A program made the translations under genes and the position numbers. Below the pieces are notes generated by a model, which saw nothing but the letters and a program-made list of their open reading frames with translations, ran no database searches and had not been told where the DNA came from. Of a stretch of 64,000 nucleotides of DNA, positions 44,951 to 57,500 are shown one piece after another (position 1 is the first letter of the stretch; each line of letters opens with the position of its first letter). The stretch is from contig CAYNNP010000001.1 in the NCBI GenBank assembly GCA_964398215.1, forward strand, positions 1 to 64,000, read 5' to 3'. This DNA is from CAYNNP01 sp964398215. GTDB lineage: Bacteria; Planctomycetota; Planctomycetia; Pirellulales; Pirellulaceae.

Positions 44951-45400
44951 ATGCTCCAGTCACCTCTCACTGATGTCCTCGTTGTTGATGACACATCAAC
45001 GATTCGGCAATTCTTAAGCGTTTCGCTGAAACGTGCTGGCTACAGTGTGCGTTTAGCGTGCGATGGTTTTGACGCACAAGAAAAGATCCAAGAGCAGATT
45101 CCCAATTACGTGATCAGTGATTGGAGAATGCCAAATATGAATGGCGCGGAACTCTGCCAGTGGCTTCGGTCACAGGATCTTCCACGCTACGTCTATTTCA
45201 TCATGGTCACGGCTCACGAGGACGTGTTCGGCTTGGTAAATGGGCTTGATTCAGGTGCTGACGACTACGTGAAGAAGCCCGTCATCATGAATGAACTCTT
45301 GGCTCGCCTACGATGCGGACAACGAATTCTAAACTTAGAACGTCGGCTCAAGACACTCGCTGGCGAGCAAGCCACAGCGTTCATGGAAGAATTGACGTAG
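44951..45400 (+). CDS. Single-domain response regulator (CheY-like receiver)
   Basis: A 149-residue stand-alone receiver. The acidic pocket is D13-D14 in VVDDTSTIR, the phospho-acceptor is D57 in YVISDWRMPNMNG, the switch Thr lies in MVTAHED, and the invariant Lys in DDYVKKPV. All key residues are present. There is no DNA-binding or enzymatic output domain, and the last 25 residues are a helical tail (RLKTLAGEQATAFMEEL). No kinase gene is adjacent. It stands between the divergent TolC-SecA-HlyD operon and the giant surface protein gene. It may control that system by protein-protein contact, perhaps with the GAF-HlyD proteins; this is only an inference from position. Confidence 0.93.
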   Translation: MLQSPLTDVLVVDDTSTIRQFLSVSLKRAGYSVRLACDGFDAQEKIQEQIPNYVISDWRMPNMNGAELCQWLRSQDLPRYVYFIMVTAHEDVFGLVNGLDSGADDYVKKPVIMNELLARLRCGQRILNLERRLKTLAGEQATAFMEELT

Positions 45401-45580
45401 TCAGAAAGACGTCTCTTTTGGTTGTTCTATCTTTTACAACCCACCCAATCCGGTAATCCAGGTAATCCAGATTGGCAGTCAGTTTGCGCTAGGTGTTCAA
45501 CTGTGACCTAGGCTTCGAATGGTAAGTAGGCGAATTGTGCGCCTATTCGCGACACCATTCTCCAATAGCACACTTTCAGC

Positions 45581-48500
45581 ATGTCAAAGTGGATTCGCAA
45601 CCTGTGGCAAAACTGCCGTACTTCAGCCGACGAACTCGCGACCAGGTCCCGTTGGGCCCAGCGACGGAACACGGAAACGGTAGGTCAAGCGCGCCCCAAT
45701 ACTATCGACCTAGAAGCTCGAATTCTCTTTAGCGCGGTTCCGTTAGATGTCGCTGCGCTGGAGAATCAGTCGACAGATGTTGCCGTCATCGATTCCGGCA
45801 ACAATGGTGACGCAGAGAGTTCGTCGATCTTTGAAAGTCAAGCTGTTCGCGAAGTGATCGTGATTGATGGTGGTGTGGAATCGATCGATCAGTTGCTGGA
45901 TGATCTTGCAAATGAAAGACCAAATGCGGCGGTTTTCATTTTGGACAGCCAGAGTGATGGTGTTCAACAGCTGACTGACATACTTGATAGTTATTCGAAT
46001 CTTGACTCGCTGCACATCATTTCCCATGGCGAACCAGGAACCATCCAGCTTGGAAACACGACACTCAGCGAAAACAACGTAGCTGGATACGCTGGACAAA
46101 TTGCGTCTTGGCAATCTGCTTTTTCTTCCGACGCTGACATCTTGATTTACGGCTGCGATTTGGCTGGCACGCAGTCAGGTGAACACTTCGTCGATTCACT
46201 GAGCGCTCTGACGGGTGCTGATGTCGCGGCGAGCACCAACAAGACGGGACATGAAGATCTGGGTGGTGATTGGATATTGGAGTATGGCGTTGGTGTGATC
46301 CAAACGGAGATACCGTTCTCTAATCTGTTGCAGGAAAACTGGTTTTCAACCTTAGCGCCAAACGAAGCGCCGCTCAACATTGCCCCAACCAGTGGGCGAA
46401 CAGAGGTTGATACGCCGCTAGTGTTTTCATCTTCCACTGCAAATGAACTGTCAGTGCTGGATGTCGATACCGGAACAAGTGATTTGCAAATCACGCTTGA
46501 GGTTACCAATGGAACACTATCGTTAGGTAATGTCCTGCCGGTCGTAATTTCACAAGGCACAGGCGCCAACGATACATTGGTAGAGTTCTCTGGAACACAA
46601 TCAGAAATCAACGCGGCGCTGGATGGGCTTGTCTTTACACCGGACACTGGGTTCTACGGACGTGCCGACCTGGGAATTACGACAGATGACCTGGGGACAG
46701 GGACGGGAACCGGAGGGGCTTTGCAAGACAGTGATGGATTCGCGATTTATGTTGGCACAGAAATCGTCAGAGAAGATCAATTCCAGGTCAATCCTGGATC
46801 GCCAGAGGATCCCGTCAATTCAAACGAATCGACAAGCGACGATAGAGAGAGTCATACTCGTTCCGTCGCCGCACACGACGATGGTTCCTATATTGTCGTT
46901 TGGCAAGATGACGCTCGCACTCCGACGAAGGAAAGCGACATCTTTGCGCAGCGTTTTGACCAAGACGGGAATAGAATTGGCCAATCATTCCAAGTCAATG
47001 TTTTTGACGACGGTGATCAAACAGAAGCGTCTGTAGTGGTCGATGGAGAAGGCAATTTTGCTGTTATCTGGACGAGCGACGGTCAAGACGGTGATGGGGC
47101 AGGAATCTACATGCGCCGTTTCAACGCCGACGGTACCGCGATTGATGCGATGGATGTGCTGGTTAACGACACAACCCAAGGTAACCAAACTCGGCCAACC
47201 ATAGCCGCCAATGATGCCGGCCAAATTGTCATCGCTTGGCAAACGCAAGGCGCTAACGCAGGAATCTATGCCAATGAATTCACGATATCGGGCGGTTTGG
47301 GCAGCGGAGAGTTTCCGGTCAGACTGGGCGCCGACGCGACGAATCCAGCAATCGATATTAATGAATCGGGTGACTTTATCATCGTTTGGCAAGAAAACGG
47401 AATCTGGCGACGCCGCTACGGATCGCAAGCAGATGCTGGTCCCATTCAGATCGATAGCAACCCAGATTCAACCAACCCAACTGTGGCGTACCAAAACGAT
47501 GGGCGATTTGTAATTGCGTGGACATTAAACGCAACCTTCCCGCCTTTCACGAATTCCAATCCCTCGATCATAGTTCAGGCGTTCGGCTCTGATGGTATCG
47601 GGGGCAGCGCGGTGGAACATGAAGGGGGGCTAGTTAGCGCCTTTGCAAGAGAACTCTCGTTGGAAAGTGATCATCAGGGCAATTTTGTGTTGGCTTGGCG
47701 ACGAACTGTTGTTTCTAGCGAACGCATTTCGCTAGCTCGGCTGTCAATCGATCCTACGAGTAACGAGGTTCGAATTAGCCCCATTGTAAATGTGAGTGGT
47801 CCCACTCCAGCCGGCGTCGATACAAGGACACCCTCCGTTTCGCTGGTTGACCCACAGAATTTTATAGTGGTATGGACTCAGGAAACTGGCGCTGACAGTT
47901 CGGTCATTGCTCGTCGAATTGGAACAGGTGCTCGCGAGGCGATTACATTCACAACAGCCGATGCAGGTGATTTTAACGCCGGAGCGTTCGAATTTGGACA
48001 GCTCTTGTCATTCACGAACCCAAATCTCTCACTCGAAAATGGTGCAGGGGGAACGACCACTGGCACACCTGTACTTCTATCGGATGCAAGGCCCTTCACT
48101 AATCCAGACACCGCGATCAACGCGATTCATAGAGTCGGCTCCAATATCATCATTGGAGAAGGTGCTGGCGCGGTGCAGGTTCAACAAGGCGACTTGTTGC
48201 TGTCCTTATTTGATGTGACCGATGTGCTGGGTGTCCAACTCGAGTCAAATGACATACTGCTACTTCGTCCGACGATTGATGGCGAATACTTCGCAATGGG
48301 ACTTGACATTTTTGCCAACGACTTTCCTGAAACAAGCAGGATTGAAGCATTTTCGCTGGTGGAACGTGACACCACCATAGGTGATACCACCGTCAAGGCA
48401 GGCAGTATTCTTTATGTGAGGGCAAACGAAGGAAACTTCGAGCAACACGACATTTGGGTTTGGACTCCCGCTACTCTCGGAGCCAGTACTGCAACGGGTA

Positions 48501-51500
48501 CGTCGGAACTTCTGATTTCCGGAGTGGACATTGGAATCGCAGAGGCAAATAACGGTATTGATGCGCTGGAACTGATCGAGGAAGACACCGTGATTGGCAA
48601 TCAGCAGTATGATGCTGGTACGATCTTGCTTTCGCTTGGCCGTTCAGCAACGATCGACGGATTAGTTATTCAAGACGAAGATATAGTCTCTTTTGTTGCT
48701 GACACAACAACACTTGAATCGGGATCTTCTAGTGGTACCTTCGCATTGCAGTTTGATGGGAGCGATGTCGGCCTGGGCGGAGGTAACAATGAAGATGTCA
48801 AGTCGCTGGTTGCCGAAGGCGTTGCGCCAGTAAATGCAGCAACTAACCAGCCCCCAACGCTAACAACTTCGGCTACAAACCCGACATCCATCGAACAAAC
48901 ACCCACAGATCTATTTAGTTCTTCTAGTGTCGATGTTGGAATGTCAGGTCAGCGGATCGAATCGATCCAACTGGAATTCTCAGGCCTTCAAGACGGTACA
49001 GATGAAACCTTGATAATCGATGGAACCGAAGTTTCACTCAGCATGCCAGGAAACCACATTACTGGCAATTCTTTTTATGGCGTCGAAGTTGTTGTGATGG
49101 GATCTGATACGAGGATAACAATCTCTCGCAGCAATGGATTCCGAGCGGAAGATGCTGAGCAACTACTCGACACGTTGCAGTACATCAATCACAACGATGA
49201 ACCCTCTACCCTGGCACGCACAGTCACGATTGCGAGCATCAAAAATGACGGAGGTACCGACGGCGGTGGTGTAGATACGTCGAATCCAAACATTGCATCA
49301 ACGATCACAGTGGTGGGTGTCAATGACGAGCCAAGTGCTGTCAGCACTCCACTGAACCCAACAATCGATTCTTTAAGCTTCGTCTCTCTGTTTTCGTCGA
49401 CCTCGATCAATACCGTGGAATCAACAGACGAAATCACACTCATTGAATTGAATGTCACAGGCGTTACAAATCCAGGTACCGAATCGATCGAGTATGACGG
49501 AGATATTCTTGCAATCGTCAATGGCACCAATACCACCAGTAGTGGTTTTCAGATTAGCACGAGCGTGTCGGGGGCTGATGCGACGATCCAGATCACGCGA
49601 TCTGGCAATTTCACTGTTGCGGAAGCAGAACTCTTGATTGATGGACTGCGCTACCAAATCACTACAAATATGCCTGCTGGGAATGAACGCACGGTACAAC
49701 TGTCGAGAATCCAAGACAATGGTGGAACGTTGAATTCTGGTGACGACTCGGTTGATCTAAACATTACGTCTACGATTTCCATTGACACTGTCAACGATTC
49801 ACCGGTTGTATCCACCGACTCCTTGAATCCGAATTATACGGAAAACGGTACACCGGTAAGCGTCTTTGAAAACACTTCGATCGACTTGGTGGAATCGTCA
49901 CAATTTGTTAGGGAAATTGTGCTGAACGTCGACGGCGTTGAAGACGCAAGCCAAGAGTTTCTTGAGATCGGTGGAACGAGCTACGCACTGAATTCTGGAT
50001 TCCACACAGCAGGTGGAAACCAGATCAACCTTACTGTTGCCGGAAACCTTGCAACGATAACGATTCAACGTCCAGCCAACACATTAACAAATGTCGATGC
50101 GCAGAACCTGATCGACAATATCCGATTTCATAGCACTTTGGACGACCCGCAGGTTGCTACGCGTGATGTTGTGCTTGTGTCGGTCCAAGACAGTGGGGGT
50201 ATCGCCAATGGTGCAAACGATAGAACCACAGTCAATACGACCTCGGTCGTTACTATCAATGCGGTCAACGATCAACCGATTGCATCGACACTTGGATTGA
50301 ACCCGATGTTTTTCGAGAACAGTTCGCCCGTTGTCCTGTTCAGCAACACCACTCTTGATTTGGTCGAAGCCAGCCAAGAAGTTGCACAGGTAAGACTACG
50401 CGTGTCTGGTATCGAAAGTTTCGCAGATGAATTCTTGCGAATTGATGGTCAAGACATTGCGTTCAATAGCGCACCGGTTGTGACCACATTGAACGGTTTC
50501 AATGTGAGCATCACAAGTACTGGCAATACCGCGACGGTCAATATCAGCGGAACCACTGGATTTACCGCCGCGCAAGCGATCGCATTGATCAACGATGTAA
50601 AGTATGGAACTGTGTTGGAAGATTTTCAGTCACCGACACGAGAAGCTGCATTGCTGTTGGTCCGTGACGATGGAGGAACGCTCAATGGAGGCGAGGACGT
50701 TGACAACGATGTCCATGTGTCGAACGTTTCGATCCAGCCACGCAACGATGCTCCTACTCTGACAGCAACGCCGCTGAACCCATCGTATGCCGAAGGCAGC
50801 ACTGCGGTACAAGTGTTCGAATCGACTGCGATTGGAACGGTTGAAAACGGGCAGTTGATTCAGCAATTCGGATTCCGAGTTGAAGGCATTCAGGATGCGA
50901 ATCAAGAATTCATCACCATTGATGGAAAAGAGTACGCATTGATTTCGGCTACCCACACAACGTCAGCAAACCAGTTGACGGTGATGGTAATCAACAGTGG
51001 TTCAAGCAGCGACATTCTAGTTTCCAAACCAGGTTTCGACTTTTCCACTGCCGTTGCCGAGGGCCTTGTCGATGGTATCAGCTACCGAAGCAGTAACAAT
51101 AACACGATCGATTCGAATCGCGTTTTTCGTTTTCTATCCATTCAAGACAATGGTGGGACATTAAACGGCGGGACAGACACTCTGTTTTCGAGTCTCATGT
51201 CCACTGTATCGGTAACTGCCACGAATGACCCACCGATGGTCAGCTCGAACGCGCAAAATCCAACATTTGCGGAAGGCGGACCAAGCGTTGCGTTGTTCGA
51301 TTCAACTTCTGTTGACACGATTGAAAACACAGACCAAATAGTTTCGCTGAATATTTCGGTTAGCGACCGTCAGAACGGTGCAGATGAGCAGTTGGAAATC
51401 GATGGGCAAACTGTCGCATTGATTGACGATTCGTTTGTCACCGCTGCGAACGGCTACACGGTAGATGTGGTTGTGACTGGAACTGACGTGGATATCACGA

Positions 51501-54500
51501 TCGCGCGGCTAGGCAATTTCATGGCCTCGCAGGCTGAAGCTTTGATTGACGGATTGAGATATCAAAAGCTATCCGATGACTTGGTAGGCACAACACGTAC
51601 CGTTACGATCGAATCGATCCAGGACAGTGGCGGAGGTACCGACACCACGAGTGTTGGCATTTCATCAGTCATTAGTTTTGACGTTGTCAATGACGCACCT
51701 GTTTTGACTGTGACCGAATTGAACGAAACGTTTACCGAAGGCGGAATCGCAGTCAATGCTTTTTTGAATGCGTCAGTTGATACCGTTGAGTCGGGACAAT
51801 CGTTGACGGAATTGGTGGTTGAATTGCACAACATCCAAGACAACGTGAATGAGGCTCTCGTAATCGATGGCGATACGTTGGCGATACCGGGTGTCCACAC
51901 GACCACGGCGAATGGATTCATGGTTGATGTTGCTTTTTCCGCGCCAGTTGCTACCTATACAATCACACGCCCGACCGGCGGTTTTACGGTTGCGGAAGCC
52001 AATGCGTTGATCAACGATTTGCGTTACATCCACACGTCAGACGACCCCACCGGACCTGACCGTTTCGTTTCCATTACGTCAGTTAGCGATGACGGTGGCA
52101 CCGCCAATGGCGGCCAAGACACAACAAGTTTGAGCTTTCAATCCACCATCGCAGTCGTCGGGCAAAACGACGCTCCTACTTTTTCAGGTGTTGCTTTGGA
52201 TCCTACCTTCACCGAAGGTGACACGGATGTGAATCTCTTCAACGTGACAAGCATCGATTCGATTGAACTCTCTGACAGTATCCAAGAAATTGCCCTAGAA
52301 GTCGACCTTCTTCAGAACGCTGCCGACGAATCACTGCGGATCGATAACGAACTGATCTCGTTGGCACCAGGGTCTCATACCACTTTAGCGAATGGCTACA
52401 CCGTTGATGTTGTTAGCAGCGGCACAACCTCTCAGGTTACCATTTCCACAGCAACCGGTTTTCTTGATTCGGAAGCAATCACGCTGATCAACGACCTGCA
52501 ATACGCGCATTCAATCGATGATCCTTTGGGAACAAGAGACATCAGACTCGTTTCTGTGACGGACACAGGAGGAACGGCGGGCACAGGTGTCGATACAACG
52601 ATTTTGAATCTGACTTCTAATGTCGCTCTTGTAGGACAAAATGATGCACCTGTTGTGTCGGCAACTGCACTGAATCCGACTTACACAGAAGGTGATTCGG
52701 GCGCAAGCGTTTTTGAGTCGGCAAGTTTTGATGCAATTGAAGCATCTGATCAAATCCAAGAAATTGTGATTAGCGTTTCCGATCTTCAGGATGCGACTTC
52801 CGAGTTGCTCCACATCGACGGCGAACTGATTGCTTTGACAACCGCAGGACATACGACCGCCAACGGTGGCTTTTCGGTTGATGTACAAAACTCGGGTGCG
52901 ACGACTCTGATTAGCATTTCCAAAACCGGTGGCTTCTTGGAGTCGGAAGCCGTCGCGCTGATCGACAACCTGCAGTACGAAAATTCAATTGATGATCCTT
53001 CGGGAACAAGGGGTGTCACACTCGTTTCAGTGACGGATACTGGGGGGACGACAGGAACTGGAATCGACACGACCTTTGTCAATCTTTTGTCGACCATTTC
53101 CCTTGTTGGACAAAATGATGCGCCGGTTGTTTCACTTAGTTCACTGGACCCGACATTCACAGAAGACGGCGCTGATGTAAACGTCTTTACAGCCTCTAAT
53201 TTTGACTCGATCGAAAGCTTGGATCAGATTCTTGAAGTGGTTGTTGAAGTCAGTGGGCTTCAAGATCCGGCGTCTGAATCGCTTCGCATCGACGGCCAAC
53301 AGATTTCATTGGCGACGGGGTCTGACACAACGCTCGCGAATGGCTACAGCGTTGATGTTGTTAACGCTGGCGCAAGCTCTCAGGTCACGATTTCCAGATC
53401 AACTGGGTTTCAGGATTCAGAGGCCAACGCACTTCTTGACAGCCTGCAGTACTCAAATTCGATCGATGATCCTTTGGGAACCAGAGACGTCACACTCGTT
53501 TCTGTGACGGACACGGGAGGAACGGCGGGCGCAGGTGTTGATACAACGATTTTGAATCTGATTTCTAATGTCGCTCTTGCAGGACAAAATGATGCACCTG
53601 TTGTATCGGCAACTGCACTGAATCCTACCTACACAGAAGGTGATTCGGGCGCAAACGTTTTTGAGTCGGCAAGTTTTGATGCAATTGAAGCATCTGATCA
53701 AATCCAAGAAATTGTGATTAGCGTTTCCGATCTTCAGGATGCGACTTCCGAGTTGCTCCACATCGACGGCGAACTGATTGCTTTGACAACCGCAGGACAT
53801 ACGACCGCCAACGGTGGCTTTTCGGTTGATGTACAAAACTCGGGTGCGACGACTCTGATTAGCATTTCCAAAACCGGTGGCTTCTTGGAGTCGGAAGCCG
53901 TCGCGCTGATCGACAACCTGCAGTACGAAAATTCAATTGATGATCCTTCGGGAACAAGGGGTGTCACACTCGTTTCAGTGACGGATACTGGGGGGACGAC
54001 AGGAACTGGAATCGACACGACCTTTGTCAATCTTTTGTCGACCATTTCCCTTGTTGGACAAAATGATGCGCCGGTTGTTTCACTTAGTTCACTGGACCCG
54101 ACATTCACAGAAGACGGCGCTGATGTAAACGTCTTTACAGCCTCTAATTTTGACTCGATCGAAAGCTTGGATCAGATTCTTGAAGTGGTTGTTGAAGTCA
54201 GTGGGCTTCAAGATCCGGCGTCTGAATCGCTTCGCATCGACGGCCAACAGATTTCATTGGCGACGGGGTCTGACACAACGCTCGCGAATGGCTACAGCGT
54301 TGATGTTGTTAACGCTGGCGCAAGCTCTCAGGTCACGATTTCCAGATCAACTGGGTTTCAGGATTCAGAGGCCAACGCACTTCTTGACAGCCTGCAGTAC
54401 TCAAATTCGATCGATGATCCTTTGGGAACCAGAGACGTCACACTCGTTTCTGTGACGGACACGGGTGGAACGGCGGGAACCGGCGTTGACACGACAAGCC

Positions 54501-57500
54501 TAAACTTGAATTCGGAAGTATCACTGAACGGAATCAATGATCGCCCCCTATTGAACGTAACGCCGGACAATCCGAATTTTCTGGAAGGCGATGGACCAGT
54601 AGGTGTATTCTCCAACGCATCAATTGACCTTGTCGAAAGTGCAGATTCCGTTGAAACAATAGTCATCCAAATCACCGGGCTACAAAACGGTAGTGATGAA
54701 ATTCTGCAAATCGATGGCCAAGACATTTCGCTTTCAACGGGCAACATCGTGACAGCGAATGCCGGATTCGCCCTGGACGTCGCTGGCACGGCGACGGATT
54801 CAACAATCAGCATCACGCGTCCGGCAGGCTTTTCCACAGCTGATGCCGCTACGTTGATCAACGAACTTAAGTATCTGAACAATGCAGTCGACCCCTTAGG
54901 AGCGACACGTGACATCACCATCCTAACGCTCCGCGATGATGGCGGTACTGCTGGTGGCGGAGTTGATTCGATCGCATCGTCAATCAATTCGCAAGTCACG
55001 ATTGGTGCTGTGAATACTCCTCCGAGCCTGACATCGCTAGCTCAGAATCCAACGTTCACGGAAGGCGATTCTTCTGCTGCGTTGTTCGCTTCGACGAATG
55101 TTGATACCAGCGAAGCTATCGACCTTGTGCAACAGGTGTTTTTGACCGTCAGTGATTTGCAGAACGGTACCGACGAGGAATTGATTGTTGATGGAACGGC
55201 CATTGAATTGGTGTCGGGGTCAACAACGACAACACTAGGCTACCAGGTTGATGTCACGTTGAATGGAAACACTGCCGATGTGGTCATTGGCACAGGCGGT
55301 GGAATCTCTAACACAGACACAGCATCGCTGATCGATGGAATTGATTATCAAAACCTGTCTGACGATCCTTTGGGTACCAACCGTACTGTCCGAATTGTGT
55401 CGATCACTGACAACGGAGGAGGCGATGACACTGGATTCCCAGCGATTGACTCAGTTGTCGATCTCGTTTCTGTAAACGACGCTCCATTGGTGACAATTGG
55501 CGCGAGCAATCCAACGCTGACAGAAGACTCGTCACCGGTCAGTCTATTCGCATCGGCGACCATCGATTTAGTTGAATCAGCTGACCAGGTGCAGATGATT
55601 GGGCTTTCGATTAGCGGATTAGAAAACGGAGCTGCCGAATCGATCACGATCGATGGAACTGAGCTCGCTCTTATCAATGGCAACTCCACAACATCCGCAG
55701 GCGGCTTCGATGTGTCCATCTTGCTTTCTATGGGCGGTGCGCAGGCGGATATTGAAATTTCTAGAGGCACTGGTTTTACGAGTGCAGAAGCAAGTGACTT
55801 GATCACGTCTTTGCAATATCAAAATTCCAGTCAAGACATTCTTGGTAGTACACGCGTTGTGACGATCACCGAGCTTCAAGATGACGGTGGTACTGGCAAT
55901 GGTGGGATCGACCTGGCGTCTTTGGCGGCTCAATCGACAATCTCTCTACTGGAAGTCAATGATGAACCCGTTTTGACTGCCGGTGGTTTGAATCCCACAT
56001 TCACGGAAGATGCTGGCTCTGTGTCGCTCTTTAGTGCGACCAATTTGAATTTGGTTGAAGCCAATGACCTGGTCGAAAGTATCGAAATTGGATTCACAGG
56101 AATCGTTGATGGAGCCAACGAGCAAGTCGTGATCGATGGGTCGCAGATTAGCTTGGACGGTAGCGTTACGACAACGGCGTCAGGATATCAAGTTGTTACA
56201 TCTGCCGGACCTGCTTCTACCGTAACCATTTCGGGCGCTAGTGGAATAACGAACACGGATGCCATTTCCATACTAAGCTCGGTGGCGTACCAGAATTTGG
56301 GGGACGATCCAACCGCTGGTTTGCGCACAGCCACAATTCAGCTGATCCAGGACAATGGCGGTACAAGCAACGGAGGTGACGATAGCTTGAATCCAAACAT
56401 CGTTTCCAACATTTCGGTTGTGCCCGTTAACGATGCTCCCACATTTACTACCGATCAAAACAACCCTACTTTCATCGAAAATGCATCTCCAGTTGTTCTA
56501 TTCCAGAACACCAATCTGAGCGTGATCGAGAGTGGTGACCAAGTCCAAAGCCTTCGTGTCACGGTTGCCGAGATCGAAGATTTTGCTAACGAGTTCTTGT
56601 TGATCGATGGCGAAAGTGTTTCGTTGGTTGCAGGATCAAATACTACAGCAGCCAATGGCTACCTGATCACGGTCACCAACCCCAGTGGTTCCGAAGCAAC
56701 GCTAGTGATCGAAAGAGCTAGCGGATTCAGTTCAGTTGCTGCGGAAGCATTGCTCGATAGCATCGCCTACGAAAATCGAAGCGACGATCCAGTTGGACCA
56801 CAGCGAACTATCACCGTTAGTGAAGTCCGGGACAACGGCGGGACGAATGCGGGAGGTGTCGACGTTAGCTCCAGCACTCCAGTTTCCTCGGTCGTAATGA
56901 TTAGCCCAGTCAACGACGCGCCAGTGGTTGTGGCAAGTGCTAGTGGCGAGAGTTTTACGGAGAATGGTACCGCTGTTTCGATCTTCGGCTCCGCTACCGT
57001 TGACTTGATTGAAGCCAACGATGCTGTCCAGTCCGTAGAACTAACGGTGTCAGGCATCTTGGACGGAGCCAATGAGCAACTAACTATCGCTGGGACATTG
57101 ATTGATCTTGTTACAGGAACCCATACTGCGGCGAACGGTTTTACCGTGAATGTGGTGACTAGCGGCTCGGATGCCAACGTGAACATTACACGCAATCAGG
57201 TATTTTCAGCCAACGATTTAGAAACGTTACTCACCCAAGCACAATACAGCGTTGCCGGAGACCAGGTGACTGACGGGCAACGTGTGGTTACGATCGCGCG
57301 ACTGCAAGATACCGGAGGAACTTTGAATTCGGGTGATAACGATTCCCTGCCCGCAATTCAGTCAGCAATCACTGTCGTGGGCGTGAATGACTCGCCAACC
57401 ATTACAGATTCAATTCTTGCACCTACCACCGACAATGAAACCAACCCACCAGGAGCAACCATTAGCAGCTTGCTTGGGCCAGGGTTCGTTGATGCGGATG

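Noticed and set aside
52511..54999. Long minus-strand open frames opposite the giant gene (for example 52786-53160, 53734-54108 and 54358-54999)
   Set aside because: They mirror the repeated plus-strand codons, copy themselves exactly with the 948-base duplication and lack family resemblance or start signals.
48850..57400. Tandem repeats as a CRISPR array
   Set aside because: The period is about 474 bases and the repeats are protein-coding and diverged; there are no short constant repeats with unique spacers.
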